DNA from: Specibacter cremeus
GTDB lineage: Bacteria; Actinomycetota; Actinomycetes; Actinomycetales; Micrococcaceae
NCBI RefSeq assembly: GCF_003946885.1
Contig: NZ_RWKQ01000024.1
Coordinates: 22,034 to 65,172 of the forward strand
Reading direction: 5' to 3'
DNA: 43,139 nt
A program made the translations under genes and the position numbers. The notes under the pieces are model-generated. The model ran no database searches. It was not told where the DNA came from and saw only the letters and a program-made list of their open reading frames with translations. Shown one piece after another: positions 32,193 to 41,867 of the stretch. Each line of letters begins with the position of its first letter. The first letter of the stretch is position 1.

Positions 32193-33047
32193 CTAGAGCC
32201 CCGCGGCCGCGATGACCGCCCGCCTGGTCAAAACCTCGGCCAGATGGCGCCGGTAGGCCGCGTCGCCGTTGAGGTCGCTGGCCGGATCGGTTCCCTCGGC
32301 CGCATGCACGCTGGCGGCGGCGATCGCGTCCCGGGTCATCGGAGCCCCCGCCAGCGCCTGTTCGACGGCCGTGGCGCGCACGGGCGTGCTGGCCATATTG
32401 GTCAACCCGATCCGGGCCTCGGCGATGGTCCCGCCCTCCACCCGGACCATCGCGGCCACCGCGACGATGGACCATTGCTGGGCCACCCGGGTGAACTTCT
32501 CGTAGTGGGCGCCCCAGCCGGTGTACTTCGGCACCCGTATATGGGTCAGGATCTCGCCATCGGCGACGGCGGTGGTGAAGTAGCCCTGGAAGAAGTCCGC
32601 TGCGCCCACCCGGCGTTCCCCGGCCGGGCCGGCCAGGATGAACGTCGCGTCCGCGGCCAGCACCGGCGCGGGCAGGTCGCCCGCGGGGTCGGCGTGCACC
32701 AGGGCGCCGCCGAATGTGCCGCGGTGGCGGACCTGCGGATCAGCCACCGTCGCCGCGGCCTTGGCCAGCAACGGCAGGTGGGTGGCAATCAGCGAGTCGG
32801 TGGCCACCTGGTGGTGCGGCGTCATGGCGCCGATCAGCAGGGCATCGCCGTCGTCGCGCACCCCGGACAGCTCGCCGATCCGGCCCAGGTCGATCACCAT
32901 CGCCGGGTCGGCCAGGCGCAGCTTCATCACAGGGATGAGGCTTTGGCCCCCGGCCAGCAACTTCACGTCGTCGCCGGCGGCGGCCAGCAGGTCCAGCGCC
33001 TCCGCCACGGTGGCGGGCGCGGCGTAGTCGAATGCGCTCGGGATCAT
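32193..33047 (-). CDS. coxM: Molybdenum hydroxylase FAD-binding (medium) subunit
   Basis: This medium subunit transfers electrons from the iron-sulfur clusters through FAD to the acceptor. The 284-residue protein has the FAD-binding motifs AGGQSLIP near 32-39 and TFGGALVHADPAGD near 111-124, and a C-terminal CO-dehydrogenase flavoprotein domain. The start overlaps the coxL stop (ATGA) with GGAGG six bases upstream, giving tight coupling with the large subunit. Length is typical of CoxM (about 288). Confidence 0.94.
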   Translation of the reverse strand: MIPSAFDYAAPATVAEALDLLAAAGDDVKLLAGGQSLIPVMKLRLADPAMVIDLGRIGELSGVRDDGDALLIGAMTPHHQVATDSLIATHLPLLAKAAATVADPQVRHRGTFGGALVHADPAGDLPAPVLAADATFILAGPAGERRVGAADFFQGYFTTAVADGEILTHIRVPKYTGWGAHYEKFTRVAQQWSIVAVAAMVRVEGGTIAEARIGLTNMASTPVRATAVEQALAGAPMTRDAIAAASVHAAEGTDPASDLNGDAAYRRHLAEVLTRRAVIAAAGL

Positions 33048-35413
33048 TGCACACCTCCGGTCGTTTTGGCTTCTTCAAGGGCGGCCCACACACGGGACGG
33101 CGAACAGGGCATCTTGATGTCCTTCACGCCCAGGTGCCGCACCGCGTCCAGCACGCCGTTGACAATGGCGGGCGTCGAGGCGATGGTTCCCGCCTCCCCG
33201 ACCCCCTTGACACCGAGCTGGTTGGTGGTCGACGGCGTCTGCGTGCGCCCCGTCGTGTAGTGCGGCAGATCCGGTGCACTGGGCACCAGGTAGTCCACAA
33301 ATGAGCCCGTGACGAGGGTGCCGGCCTCGTCGTAGACGGCTTCCTCGTAAAGCGCCTGCGCGATTCCCTGGGCCAAGCCGCCGTGCACCTGGCCCTCCAC
33401 GATCAGCGGATTGACCACGACTCCGACGTCGTCCACGCAGACATACTTGCGGATCGAGACCCGTCCGGTCTCGGTGTCCACCTCGATGGCGGCCAGATGG
33501 GTGCCGTGCGGGTAGGAGAAATTCTGCGGGTCGAAGGTGGCGTCCGAATCCAGGTTGGGTTCGAACCCGTCCGGCAGGTTGTGCGCCGCAAAGGTCGCCA
33601 GGGCGATCTCGCCGAGCGAGGTCGACTGGTCGGTGCCCTTGACGCTGAACTTGCCGTCCGTGAATTCGAGGTCCTCCTCGCTGGCCTCCATGAGATGGGC
33701 GGCCACCACCTTGGCCTTCTCGATCACCTTGTCCGCAGCGGCGAGCACCGCCATGCCCCCGACGACAAGGGATCGTGAGCCGTAGGTGTCCATGCCCCGT
33801 TGGGAAACCTGGGTGTCCCCGTGCAGCACCTCGACGTTTTCGAACGGCACGCCCAGCTTGTCCGCCACAAGCTGGCTCCAGGCCGTCTCGTGGCCCTGGC
33901 CGTGGGGGGAAACCCCGGTGACCACCTCGACGTTGCCGGAGGGAAGCACCCGCACCTGGGCGTGTTCCCAGCCGCCGGCGCCGTAGCTGAGCGCACCGAG
34001 CACACGGGACGGCGCCAAGCCACACATTTCGGTGAAGGTGGAGATGCCGATGCCCAGCTGGACGGTGTCGTTCGTTTCGCGGCGCCGGGCCTGCTCGGCC
34101 CGGAGCGCATCGTAGTCGAAGAGTTCCAGCGCCTTCGCCGTCGCCGCCTCGTAGTTGCCGCTGTCGTACTCGAGCCCGGCCACCGTGGTGAACGGGAATT
34201 CGTCGTGCTTGATCCAGTTCTTCTCCCGCAGCTCCAGCGGGTCCATGCCGAGTTCGACGGCGAGTTCGTCCATCATCCGCTCGATCGCGAAGGTGGCCTC
34301 GGGCCGGCCTGCGCCGCGGTAGGCGCCGGTCCACGCCTTGTTGGTGAAGATGTTGTTGCATTCCAGGCGGTATGCCGGGAACTTGTAGATGGCGTTGTAC
34401 ATGAACGCGCCCAGGATCGGGATGCCCGAGCCGATCAGGCCCAGGTAGGCGCCCATGTCCGCCAGCAGGTTGACGTCCAGCCCGGTGACGATCCCCTCCT
34501 TCGTGGCCGAGAGCTTCAGCCGCTGCACCTGGGCCCGGCCGTGGTGGCCCGCCTGCAGGGATTCGCTGCGGGTCTCGGTGTACTTGCACGGCTTGCCGAC
34601 CCGGCGGGCCGCCATGAGCGTGATGAACTCCTCCGGGGTCACCGTCAGCTTGCCGCCAAAACCGCCGCCCACATCGGGGGCGATCACGCGCACCTTGCTT
34701 TCCGGGATACCCAGCGTCAACGCCAGCATCAGCCGTACGATGTGCGGGACCTGGGTGGACGTCCACATGGTGATTTGCTCGCTCGTGGGGTCGACGACGA
34801 TTGAGCGCGGCTCCATGAACGCCGGGATGAGGCGCTGCTGGTAGAAGGTGCGCTCGATGAGCACCTCGGCGTTGTCCAGCGCCTCACGGATCGGCTTGCC
34901 CGTGCCGGCCTCGCCAGAGTCAAACACCCACGTCGCAGAGAGGTTGGAGTCCAGGCTGGAATGGGCCAGCACCGTGTCCGTGAACGCTTCCTCCAGGTCC
35001 ATGACCACCGGCAGTTCGTCGTAGCTGACGTCCACGAGTTCGACGGCGTCGCGCGCCGCCGCGGCGCTGCGGGCGACGATGCAGGCCACCACCTCGCCGG
35101 CGAAGGCCACCTCGTCGACGGCGATCGACGGGAAGGCGGGAGCCTTCTGGTCGGCGGTGACGGGCCAGACGTTGGGCACGTTGCCTTGCTCGTCGGCCAC
35201 GTCGGCGCCGGTGAGCACGGCAACGACGCCGGGGGACGCCTTCGCGGCCGAGACGTCCACCGCTGTGATCTTCGCGTGGGCGAAGGGGCTGCGCACCATG
35301 GCCAGGTGCAGCATGCCGGGCAGCGTGATGTTGTCCGTGTACCGGGAGCGGCCCGTGATGAGGTGGGCATCTTCCTTGCGGAGCCGGGCCCGGCCTATTT
35401 CTGCGGTGGTCAT
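33044..35413 (-). CDS. coxL: Molybdenum hydroxylase large subunit, form II CoxL-like
   Basis: Large subunit of an aerobic carbon monoxide dehydrogenase-type enzyme that binds the molybdopterin cytosine dinucleotide cofactor. The 789-residue protein has GGGFGGK near 254-260, [11 protein letters not shown] near 362-372, and the C-terminal [14 protein letters not shown] and GVKGVGEAG motifs with the base Glu. The active-site loop is AYRGAGR (form II), not the AYXCSFR of proven CO dehydrogenases (form I), so the selenium-like Cys-Cu-Mo site is not predicted. The substrate could be CO at low activity or another small compound. Starts and stops overlap those of coxS and coxM. Confidence 0.93.
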   Translation of the reverse strand: MTTAEIGRARLRKEDAHLITGRSRYTDNITLPGMLHLAMVRSPFAHAKITAVDVSAAKASPGVVAVLTGADVADEQGNVPNVWPVTADQKAPAFPSIAVDEVAFAGEVVACIVARSAAAARDAVELVDVSYDELPVVMDLEEAFTDTVLAHSSLDSNLSATWVFDSGEAGTGKPIREALDNAEVLIERTFYQQRLIPAFMEPRSIVVDPTSEQITMWTSTQVPHIVRLMLALTLGIPESKVRVIAPDVGGGFGGKLTVTPEEFITLMAARRVGKPCKYTETRSESLQAGHHGRAQVQRLKLSATKEGIVTGLDVNLLADMGAYLGLIGSGIPILGAFMYNAIYKFPAYRLECNNIFTNKAWTGAYRGAGRPEATFAIERMMDELAVELGMDPLELREKNWIKHDEFPFTTVAGLEYDSGNYEAATAKALELFDYDALRAEQARRRETNDTVQLGIGISTFTEMCGLAPSRVLGALSYGAGGWEHAQVRVLPSGNVEVVTGVSPHGQGHETAWSQLVADKLGVPFENVEVLHGDTQVSQRGMDTYGSRSLVVGGMAVLAAADKVIEKAKVVAAHLMEASEEDLEFTDGKFSVKGTDQSTSLGEIALATFAAHNLPDGFEPNLDSDATFDPQNFSYPHGTHLAAIEVDTETGRVSIRKYVCVDDVGVVVNPLIVEGQVHGGLAQGIAQALYEEAVYDEAGTLVTGSFVDYLVPSAPDLPHYTTGRTQTPSTTNQLGVKGVGEAGTIASTPAIVNGVLDAVRHLGVKDIKMPCSPSRVWAALEEAKTTGGVQ

Positions 35414-35922
35414 GCCACACCCGCCGTTTCAGCCTCGCCGGCATTCGAAGATACTGTTCCGTCGGCCACGGACCGGACCGCGGCAACGATGTTCTGGTAC
35501 CCGGTGCACCGGCACAGGTTGCCTTCCAGACCGTCCCGGATTTCCTGTTCGGACGGGTGCGGGTTTTCCGCCAGCAGGGATGCGGACTGCATGATCATGC
35601 CCGGCGTGCAGTATCCGCATTGCAGTGCGTGGCATTCGTGGAAGGCCTGTTGCAGCGGGGCGAGCTTGCCGTCCTCGGCCAGGCCCTCGATGGTGGTGAC
35701 GCGGTGGCCGTCGGCCTGGACCGCGAACATGGTGCAGGATTTGACGCTGACCCCGTCCAGATGCACGGTGCAGGCGCCGCAGTTGGTGGTGTCGCAGCCA
35801 ATCAATGTGCCGGTCTTGCCGAGCCGTTCGCGCAGGTATTGGACCAGCAGCAGCCGCGGTTCGACGTCGTCGGTGTAGCTCACATCATCGACTTCGACGG
35901 TGATCGTTGTGGAACTCGCCAT
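35410..35922 (-). CDS. coxS: Molybdenum hydroxylase [2Fe-2S] (small) subunit
   Basis: This 170-residue electron-transfer subunit carries two [2Fe-2S] clusters. The plant-type cluster uses Cys43, Cys48, Cys51 and Cys63; the second, helical domain uses Cys102, Cys105, Cys137 and Cys139 (QCGYC to CRC). All eight ligands are present. The ATG at 35922 has GAGGAGA seven bases upstream; an earlier in-frame ATG is not supported by a ribosome site. It is the first structural subunit in the operon order S-L-M, 91 bases after xdhC. Confidence 0.95.
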   Translation of the reverse strand: MASSTTITVEVDDVSYTDDVEPRLLLVQYLRERLGKTGTLIGCDTTNCGACTVHLDGVSVKSCTMFAVQADGHRVTTIEGLAEDGKLAPLQQAFHECHALQCGYCTPGMIMQSASLLAENPHPSEQEIRDGLEGNLCRCTGYQNIVAAVRSVADGTVSSNAGEAETAGVA

Positions 35923-36013
35923 TGAGATCTCCTCTCGCCTTGGAGGACGAGCACGACTGCCCGGCTTCCAGTCTTGATGTGTCACACGCTACATCAAGCC
36001 GGAGGATTGCGGG

Positions 36014-37180
36014 TCAGGGAATCCCAAGTTCGTTTCCCGCATCCACGTGGTCCGCGTCGGCCATGGGCTCGTGGTGGATCCGGGCGTCCATGCCGCTCAA
36101 CCGTCCACCGTGTCCACCCCAGTGCAGTGCGATGATTTCGGCGGCGATCGAGACCGCCGTTTCCTCGGGCGTCCGGGAGCCCAGGTCCAGGCCGATGGGG
36201 CTGGCGAGCCTGGCCAGTTCGGCCTCGGTCAGCCCCGCCTCCCGCAGCCGGTCCATCCGGTCATGGTGCGTGCGCCGGGACCCCATCGCCCCCACATAGG
36301 CGACGTCGTGGCGCAGCGCCACCTCCAGCAGTGGCACGTCGAACTTCGGGTCGTGGGTGAGCACGCAGATCACCGTGCGATGGTCAACCTGGCCGGCGCC
36401 GATCTGCGCCTGCAGGTAGCGGTGCGGCCATTCCACCACCACCTCGTCGGCCTGGGGGAACCGCGCCGCGGTGGCAAAGACGGCACGGGCGTCGCAGACG
36501 GTGACCCGGTAGCCCAGGAAGCTGCCCTGCTTGGCGACGGCGGCGGCAAAGTCGATCGCGCCGAACACCAGCATCCGCGGCTGCGGGGCGAAACTGATCG
36601 CGAACACGCGCATCCCCTCGCCGCGCCGTTGCCCGTCGGGCCCGTACATGAGGGTGGCGTTGCGGCCGGCGGCCAGCAGGCCCTGGACGTCGTCGCTGAC
36701 CGCATGGTCGGCACGGTCGCTGCCCAGGGAGCCGGCGAATCCGTCCGGGCGGACCACCAGGTGGCGGCCCAGCCAGGCCGGGTCGGGGTGTTCGATCACG
36801 GTGACCACGGCCACCGGCCGCCCGGCGCCGACGTCGTCGGCCACCTGCGGCAATTGCGGGAAGGTCTTGGTGGAGACCGGCTCGACGAAGATGTCCAGGA
36901 TCCCGCCGCAGGTCAGGCCGACCTCGAACGCGGCGTCGTCGCTGATGCCGTACCGCTTCAGCACCGGCCGCCCGTCCCGGACGACCTCGGTGGCCAGCTC
37001 GTAGAGTGCACCCTCGACGCACCCGCCGGACACCGAGCCTACCGCGCGGCCGTCGGCGTCGACCATCATGGCCGCACCGGCCGGCCGGGGCGCGGACCGG
37101 AAGGTGCGCACCACGGTACCCAGCCCGACGGTGTGGCCGGCCACGATGGCGGCCACCAGGTCGTCCAGCACCTCACGCAT
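36014..37180 (-). CDS. XdhC/CoxI-family molybdenum cofactor maturation factor
   Basis: This 388-residue accessory protein of the XdhC/CoxI family binds the molybdenum cofactor and helps its sulfuration or insertion into the partner hydroxylase. Visible parts are an N-terminal domain with SVSGGCVEGALYEL near 48-61 and a conserved LTCGGILDIFVEP near 87-99, and a C-terminal Rossmann domain (MLVFGAIDFAAAVA near 200, VCVLTHDPKFDVPLL near 263, YVGAMGSRRTHHDR near 287). The ATG at 37180 overlaps the end of coxE by eight bases; a TTG two codons earlier is possible. The gene belongs to the cox operon. Confidence 0.9.
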   Translation of the reverse strand: MREVLDDLVAAIVAGHTVGLGTVVRTFRSAPRPAGAAMMVDADGRAVGSVSGGCVEGALYELATEVVRDGRPVLKRYGISDDAAFEVGLTCGGILDIFVEPVSTKTFPQLPQVADDVGAGRPVAVVTVIEHPDPAWLGRHLVVRPDGFAGSLGSDRADHAVSDDVQGLLAAGRNATLMYGPDGQRRGEGMRVFAISFAPQPRMLVFGAIDFAAAVAKQGSFLGYRVTVCDARAVFATAARFPQADEVVVEWPHRYLQAQIGAGQVDHRTVICVLTHDPKFDVPLLEVALRHDVAYVGAMGSRRTHHDRMDRLREAGLTEAELARLASPIGLDLGSRTPEETAVSIAAEIIALHWGGHGGRLSGMDARIHHEPMADADHVDAGNELGIP

Positions 37181-38273
37181 TGGCAACCACGTCCAACAAC
37201 TCCTCGAAACTCTGCATTGAGTGCCCCCCTATGAAGTGGTCAACGTGCGGCAGCACCGCCCTGATTCCCCGCTGTATGGGCTCATAGCCCGGCTTGCCCC
37301 GGTGCGGGTTGGCCCAGACGACGCGCCGGGCCAGATGGTGCAGCCGTTCGGCCTGGCGTCCCAGCAGGGCCGGGTCTGCACGCTCCCAGCCGTCGCTGGC
37401 AATGACGACGACGGCGCCGCGTGCCACGACGCGCTGTCCCCAGCGGTCGTTGAAGGCGCGCAGCACCTCCCCGAGCCGGGTTCCGCCGGACCAGTCGGGG
37501 ACGGCGCGCCCGGCCAAGGCCAGGGCGTTGTCGGGGTCCGGCACCCGCAAGGCGCCGGTCACCCGGGTCAGCCGCGTGCCCAGCGTGAACACCTCCACCT
37601 GGCGCGGCGCGGCTTCCAGCACGCGGTGGGCCAGCCGGAGCAGGCTGTCCGCGTAGGGCGCCATCGAGCCCGAAACGTCGATCAGCCAGACCAGCCGGCG
37701 CGGTTTGCGCGGCGCCCGGGCACGGCGCAGCGGCCCCGGTTCCCCACCGCGGCGCAGCTGGTCGCGCAAGGTCCGCACCCGGTCCACGTCGCCGTGCCGG
37801 TCCAGGCGTTTGCGCCGGGTCGCCCGGGTGGGCAATCGCACCGGCAGTTCCTCGAACATCCGGTGCAGCAGCGCCCGCTCTTCCGCCTCGAGGGTGGCCA
37901 CGTCCCGGTGCCGCAGCCGTTCCCGGCGGCTGGCGAGCGCCCGCAGCTGGTTGGGGCCGTCCTCCCGGCCGCCGCCGTCGTCCAAGGCGGCCGCGCTGAC
38001 GGAGGTTGCGGCCGCTTCCAGGCGCGTGGCGGCCGAATGCTCCACCGCGAACCAGGCCTCGAAGGTCCGCTGGTAGGTGGGCAAGTCCTCCCGCGCGGCG
38101 CAGAGAGTGGCCCGGCCGGCCCAGAACACGTCCGTGCGGCGGTCCAGGGCGAGCCGGCCGACGGCGGCGACGAAGGTGCGCGCCCGGTCCGCGGTCACCT
38201 TCACGCCGGCCGCGCGCACCGCCGCGGCAAAGGCGAGGAGGATCTCCTCCGCGCTGTGTTCTGCCGCTGGCAT
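37173..38273 (-). CDS. coxE: CoxE-like von Willebrand factor A protein
   Basis: This 366-residue VWA-domain protein partners the MoxR-type ATPase encoded just before it; in Oligotropha the CoxD-CoxE pair helps build the copper-molybdenum site. The metal-ion-dependent adhesion site DVSGSM lies near 199-204, with a conserved Thr position in SGGTRLGEVL near 278 and a SDGWERADP segment near 307. The N-terminal half is Arg-rich and helical. It begins three bases after the coxD stop and overlaps xdhC, so the genes are translated as a chain. Confidence 0.9.
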   Translation of the reverse strand: MPAAEHSAEEILLAFAAAVRAAGVKVTADRARTFVAAVGRLALDRRTDVFWAGRATLCAAREDLPTYQRTFEAWFAVEHSAATRLEAAATSVSAAALDDGGGREDGPNQLRALASRRERLRHRDVATLEAEERALLHRMFEELPVRLPTRATRRKRLDRHGDVDRVRTLRDQLRRGGEPGPLRRARAPRKPRRLVWLIDVSGSMAPYADSLLRLAHRVLEAAPRQVEVFTLGTRLTRVTGALRVPDPDNALALAGRAVPDWSGGTRLGEVLRAFNDRWGQRVVARGAVVVIASDGWERADPALLGRQAERLHHLARRVVWANPHRGKPGYEPIQRGIRAVLPHVDHFIGGHSMQSFEELLDVVANA

Positions 38274-38276
38274 GGC

Positions 38277-39158
38277 TCAGCCGAGCATCCGGGACAGGGC
38301 CGCGGAGACCCGCTGGGTGTCTTCGCGGTATTTGCACAGCGCGCCAATGCTGGCGGCCGCCGAGGCCAGGTCGAGCTCGGCCCGGCCCAATTGGTGCAGC
38401 GCCCGGGCCCAGTCCAGGGTTTCGGCCACGCCCGGAGGCTTGAGTACGTCGTCGGAGGCCCGGATCTGCTGGACCACACGCACCACCTGCTCGGCCAGCC
38501 GTGCGGGCACCTCGGGAAGCCGGGTGCGCACGATCTCCACCTCGCGGGCCAGCCCCGGGTGGTCGATCCAGTGGTAGAGGCAGCGCCGTTTGAGCGCATC
38601 GTGCAGGTCGCGGGTCCGGTTGGAGGTGAGCACCACGATCGGCGCCACGTCTGCCTTGACCGTGCCGAACTCGGGGATGGAAACCTGGTAGGTGGAGAGG
38701 ACCTCCAAGAGGAACGCCTCGAACTCGTCGTCGGCGCGGTCGACCTCATCGATCAGCAGGACGGCCGGGCTCTGCTGCAGCGCCTTCAGGATGGGCCGGG
38801 CCAGCAGGAACCGCTCGTCATAGAGGGAGCGCTCCAGCTCGGCCACACTTACGCCCCCACCGCCGGCCTCGACGCTGCGCAGATGCAGGATCTGGGCGGT
38901 GAAATCCCAGTCGTACAAGGCCTGCGCGGCATCGATTCCCTCGTAGCATTGCAGCCGGATCAGGGGCAGCCCGAAGGCCTGCGCCAGCGCCTCGGCCAGG
39001 GACGTCTTCCCGGTGCCCGGCTCGCCCTCCAGCAGCAGCGGGCGTTCCATGCCCAAGGCGAGGTAGCCGATGGTCGCCAGGCCGTCGTCGGCCAGGTAGC
39101 CGGTGGCGGCCAGCATGTCGGCGAGCGCTGCGGCGGACACGATGGACGTCTGCGTCAT
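38277..39158 (-). CDS. coxD: MoxR-family AAA+ ATPase (CoxD-like)
   Basis: This 293-residue AAA+ ATPase works with CoxE as a chaperone for the hydroxylase active site. Walker A GEPGTGKTS lies at about 45-53, Walker B VLLIDEVDRAD near 121-131, and sensor 1 VLTSNRTRDLHDAL near 168-181, followed by the MoxR-type lid (HPGLAREVEIV). The ATG at 39158 (MTQTSIVS) is chosen because the Walker motif then sits at normal distance; no strong ribosome site is seen. It is the first gene of the seven-gene cox operon. No clear promoter could be found upstream. Confidence 0.9.
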   Translation of the reverse strand: MTQTSIVSAAALADMLAATGYLADDGLATIGYLALGMERPLLLEGEPGTGKTSLAEALAQAFGLPLIRLQCYEGIDAAQALYDWDFTAQILHLRSVEAGGGGVSVAELERSLYDERFLLARPILKALQQSPAVLLIDEVDRADDEFEAFLLEVLSTYQVSIPEFGTVKADVAPIVVLTSNRTRDLHDALKRRCLYHWIDHPGLAREVEIVRTRLPEVPARLAEQVVRVVQQIRASDDVLKPPGVAETLDWARALHQLGRAELDLASAAASIGALCKYREDTQRVSAALSRMLG

Positions 39159-39529
39159 GGCACCAGCATAGGACCACGGTTCAAACGGACGACGGCGGCA
39201 GGCCAGACCCGCCGACGCTGCCGGTGCGCTGGGGTCATGTACTTGTGCACCTGGTCGAGCGCTGCTCGAACCGGCAACGCCCCGTGCAGAGGCTGGTTCA
39301 TGCGCGGGAGCACGGGATTCCAGGGGACACGGACCACGGCGCCGAAGCCGATGACCCGTTGATCGGGCGTCTCCACGGTCGAGTTGGCCCGCCAGTATGG
39401 GGTGCATCGCACGACGATCTGGCGCAAGGTCATGGACGCGACCGGCGCGACCGGGGGTCCTCGGCGGGGCAGTGAGGATGACCGATCCGCAGGCCACGGC
39501 CGGCGCCGGCACCCCCGCTCGACGCTCTA
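39159..39529. other. Intergenic region before the cox operon
   Basis: This 371-base stretch must contain the promoter of coxD and the end of the ABC permease transcript. A minus-strand frame of 92 codons (39433 to 39155) is open but resembles nothing I recognise. TTGAAC and TATGCT boxes occur near the coxD start but are only eight bases apart, so they do not form a promoter. Confidence 0.4.
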
Positions 39530-40291
39530 TTAGGAGATCTTGCGGCGGTAGGCGGCCATGGCGAAGATGTACGCGACGATGAGGATGCCGACACACCAGG
39601 CGAGGGCGATCCAGATGGTGCTGCCCACCGGCTGCTGTGTGAACAGGTCGCGGATCGCGTTGACGATGGAGGTGACCGGCTGGTTCTCGGCGAAGGCGCG
39701 CACCGGGCCGGGCATGGTGGCGGTGGGAACGAACGCCGAGCTGATGAACGGCAGGAAGATGATCGGGTAGGAGAACGCGCTCGCGCCGTCCGCCGACGTC
39801 GCGGAGAGCCCGGGGATGACGGCAATCCACGTCAGCGCCAGGGTGAACAGCATCAGGATGCCGGCCACCGCGAGCCACGCCAGCACTCCCGCCCCCGTGC
39901 GGAAGCCCATGAGGAGGGCGACGAGCACGACGACGACGATCGAGATCAGGTTGGCCACCAGCGAGGTCAGCACGTGCGCCCACAGCACGGACGACCGTGC
40001 AATCGGCATGGACTGGAACCGCTCGAAGATGCCGCCCTTCATGTCCAGGAAAAGCCGGAACGCCGTGTAGGAGATGCCCGAGGCAATCGTGATCAACAGA
40101 ATGCCGGGCAGCAGGTAGTTGACGTAGTTGCCGGTGCCGGTCGTGATGGCGCCGCCGAACACGTAGACAAACAGCAGCATGAAGGCGATCGGCATGATGG
40201 TGGTCGTGATGATCGTGTCCAGGCTGCGCGTGATGTGGCGCAGGGACCGTCCCAGCAGGACGGCGGTGTCACCGAAGAAATGCTTGTTCAT
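39530..40291 (-). CDS. ABC-2 type transporter permease (DrrB-like)
   Basis: This 253-residue integral membrane protein of the ABC-2 family has six hydrophobic segments, roughly residues 28-48, 58-78, 105-130, 138-160, 168-188 and 222-245. The sequence GIFERFQSMPIARSS in the first cytoplasmic loop is characteristic of DrrB-like daunorubicin-type exporters. AAGGA precedes the ATG at 40291. It forms an exporter with the ATPase encoded ten bases upstream. Likely cargo is a drug, lipid or antibiotic; the sequence does not say which. Confidence 0.9.
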   Translation of the reverse strand: MNKHFFGDTAVLLGRSLRHITRSLDTIITTTIMPIAFMLLFVYVFGGAITTGTGNYVNYLLPGILLITIASGISYTAFRLFLDMKGGIFERFQSMPIARSSVLWAHVLTSLVANLISIVVVVLVALLMGFRTGAGVLAWLAVAGILMLFTLALTWIAVIPGLSATSADGASAFSYPIIFLPFISSAFVPTATMPGPVRAFAENQPVTSIVNAIRDLFTQQPVGSTIWIALAWCVGILIVAYIFAMAAYRRKIS

Positions 40292-40301
40292 CGAACGTTC
40301 C

Positions 40302-41114
40302 TTACTCTTTCGCGCCGACGCTGGTGTCTCCGGCGCCGCCGTCCTTGCTGGTGTCACCGACGAGGGCGAGGAAGACGTCCTCGAGGGTCGGCTGCTTCTC
40401 GACGTATTCAACCTTGGCGGGCGGAAGCAGCGCCTTGAGCTCGGCAAGGGTGCCGTTCACGATGATCCGGCCCCCGTGGAGGATCCCGATCCGGTCGGCG
40501 AGTTGTTCGGCCTCGTCCAGGTACTGCGTCGTGAGCAGCACCGTGGTGCCGTGCGCGGCGAGTTCCCTGACGGCCTGCCAGACCTCGAGGCGCGCCTGGG
40601 GGTCCAGCCCCGTGGTCGGCTCGTCGAGGAAGATCACCGGCGGATTCCCGATGAGGCTCATCGCAATGTCGAGGCGACGGCGCATGCCACCCGAGTACTC
40701 GGACACCTTCCGGCCGCCGGCGTCGGCCAGCGAGAACCGGTCGAGCAGGCCATCCGCGATGGCGCCCGGGTCCTTGACGTGCCGCAGCTTGGCCACCAGC
40801 ACGAGGTTCTCCCGTCCGGTGAGGATTTCGTCCACCGCCGCGAACTGTCCGGTGAGGCTGAAGGACTCCCGCACGTCCGCGGCCTGGGTGACCACGTCGA
40901 AGCCGTTGACAGTGGCCGTGCCGCCGTCTGCCTTCAGCAGCGTGGCCAGGATCCTCACGACAGTGGTCTTGCCCGCCCCGTTCGAGCCGAGCAGGGCGAA
41001 GACGCTGCCCCGTGCCACGTCGAAGTCCACGCCGCGCAGCACCTCAAGCTTCTTGTATGACTTCTCCAGACCCTGCACGCGGATCACGGGTGCCTGGCCG
41101 CTGGTAGTTTCCAT
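40302..41114 (-). CDS. ABC transporter ATP-binding protein (DrrA-like)
   Basis: This 270-residue ATPase subunit has Walker A GSNGAGKTT at 43-51, signature YSGGMRRRLDIA near 138, Walker B VIFLDEPTTGLD near 157, and the switch His region in LLTTQYLDEAEQLADRI near 195. The C-terminal extension after about 225 (LKALLPPAKVEYVEKQPTLEDVFLALVG) is the regulatory domain typical of DrrA-type ATPases. It lies 22 bases after the DUF1048 gene in the same operon. Confidence 0.93.
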   Translation of the reverse strand: METTSGQAPVIRVQGLEKSYKKLEVLRGVDFDVARGSVFALLGSNGAGKTTVVRILATLLKADGGTATVNGFDVVTQAADVRESFSLTGQFAAVDEILTGRENLVLVAKLRHVKDPGAIADGLLDRFSLADAGGRKVSEYSGGMRRRLDIAMSLIGNPPVIFLDEPTTGLDPQARLEVWQAVRELAAHGTTVLLTTQYLDEAEQLADRIGILHGGRIIVNGTLAELKALLPPAKVEYVEKQPTLEDVFLALVGDTSKDGGAGDTSVGAKE

Positions 41115-41136
41115 CTTGAATGCCTTTCCTTTTCCG

Positions 41137-41502
41137 TTACGGTTCGCTGTCCGCGACGGAGTCGATGGCGTCGGTCAGCCGCTTCCGCTCCTTGTTGATC
41201 CACTGCCCCTCCGAGTAGTTCTGGAGAAACGTCTCCACGAACTCCACGGGATCCTCCCCGACGATGTCGCGGACCGGGGTCCCGTTCGCGGCGCTCTGCT
41301 CGAAGAGATCGAGGAGATCCTCCAACATCGTCACCAAGGTGTCCCCTTTTGATATCAACCCGAAGTACATCAGGTACCGCTCCAGGGCCTCGACGGCCGT
41401 GCGGTAGTTCGCCGGAAGCGCCTTGACGCGCGCCTTGTACTGCTTGTACTGCTTCTTCTGCTCGAGCGAGCCGGTGACCTGCTCGATCCAATGTGCCGCC
41501 AT
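41137..41502 (-). CDS. DUF1048 family protein
   Basis: This 121-residue, highly charged helical protein matches the DUF1048 family, which is usually encoded beside PadR regulators and ABC exporters; its role is unknown. Visible blocks are QKKQYKQYKARVKALP near 15-30, ALERYLMYFG near 38-47, a long acidic middle helix (MLEDLLDLFEQ), and the C-terminal GQWINKERKRL near 99. No membrane segment is visible. The ATG at 41502 lies two bases after the padR stop, so the two are probably translated together. Acting as a modifier of PadR is an attractive guess but is not shown by the sequence. Confidence 0.85.
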   Translation of the reverse strand: MAAHWIEQVTGSLEQKKQYKQYKARVKALPANYRTAVEALERYLMYFGLISKGDTLVTMLEDLLDLFEQSAANGTPVRDIVGEDPVEFVETFLQNYSEGQWINKERKRLTDAIDSVADSEP

Positions 41503-41504
41503 GA

Positions 41505-41834
41505 CTATTTCCCTTCTTCCTTCAGCTGTCCCAGCCGCTCGGCCAGGAAGCCCCATGTCGTCCAAAACTCTTCGAGATATGCCTGCCCCAGGGTGTTGAG
41601 TGAATACACCTTGCGCGGTGGCCCCTTCTCGGAGGGAACTTTCTCCACTTCGACGAGACCATTGCGTTCAATCCTGACGAGCAGGGCGTAGACGGTGCCT
41701 TCGGCAATGTCCGCGAAGCCCTGCTCCCGCAACCGTGCCGTGATCTCGTAGCCGTACGCGGGCTGCGCGGACAGAATCGCGAGGACGATACCCTCCAGCG
41801 TGCCCTTGAGCATCTCCGTCATCTGCTTGCCCAC
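41505..41834 (-). CDS. PadR-family transcriptional regulator
   Basis: This 109-residue winged-helix repressor of the PadR subgroup 2 has the family sequence LKGTLEGIVLAILSAQPAYGYEI near the start, the recognition helix IAEGTVYALLVRIERNGLV near 42-60, and the wing VPSEKGPPRKVYSLNTLG near 65-82. The start is GTG with an excellent AAGGAGG site. It is the first gene of a PadR-DUF1048-ATPase-permease operon and probably represses it until an effector, perhaps the exported compound, binds. A dyad at 41868-41882 over the promoter is the likely operator. Confidence 0.93.
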   Translation of the reverse strand: MGKQMTEMLKGTLEGIVLAILSAQPAYGYEITARLREQGFADIAEGTVYALLVRIERNGLVEVEKVPSEKGPPRKVYSLNTLGQAYLEEFWTTWGFLAERLGQLKEEGK

Positions 41835-41867
41835 GGAACCCTCCTTGAACTACTCGGTGACACTGAC

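Noticed and set aside
39155-39433. A 92-codon minus-strand frame before coxD
   Set aside because: No ribosome site, no recognisable family, and it overlaps the coxD start. It could be a decayed fragment but there is no support for a gene.
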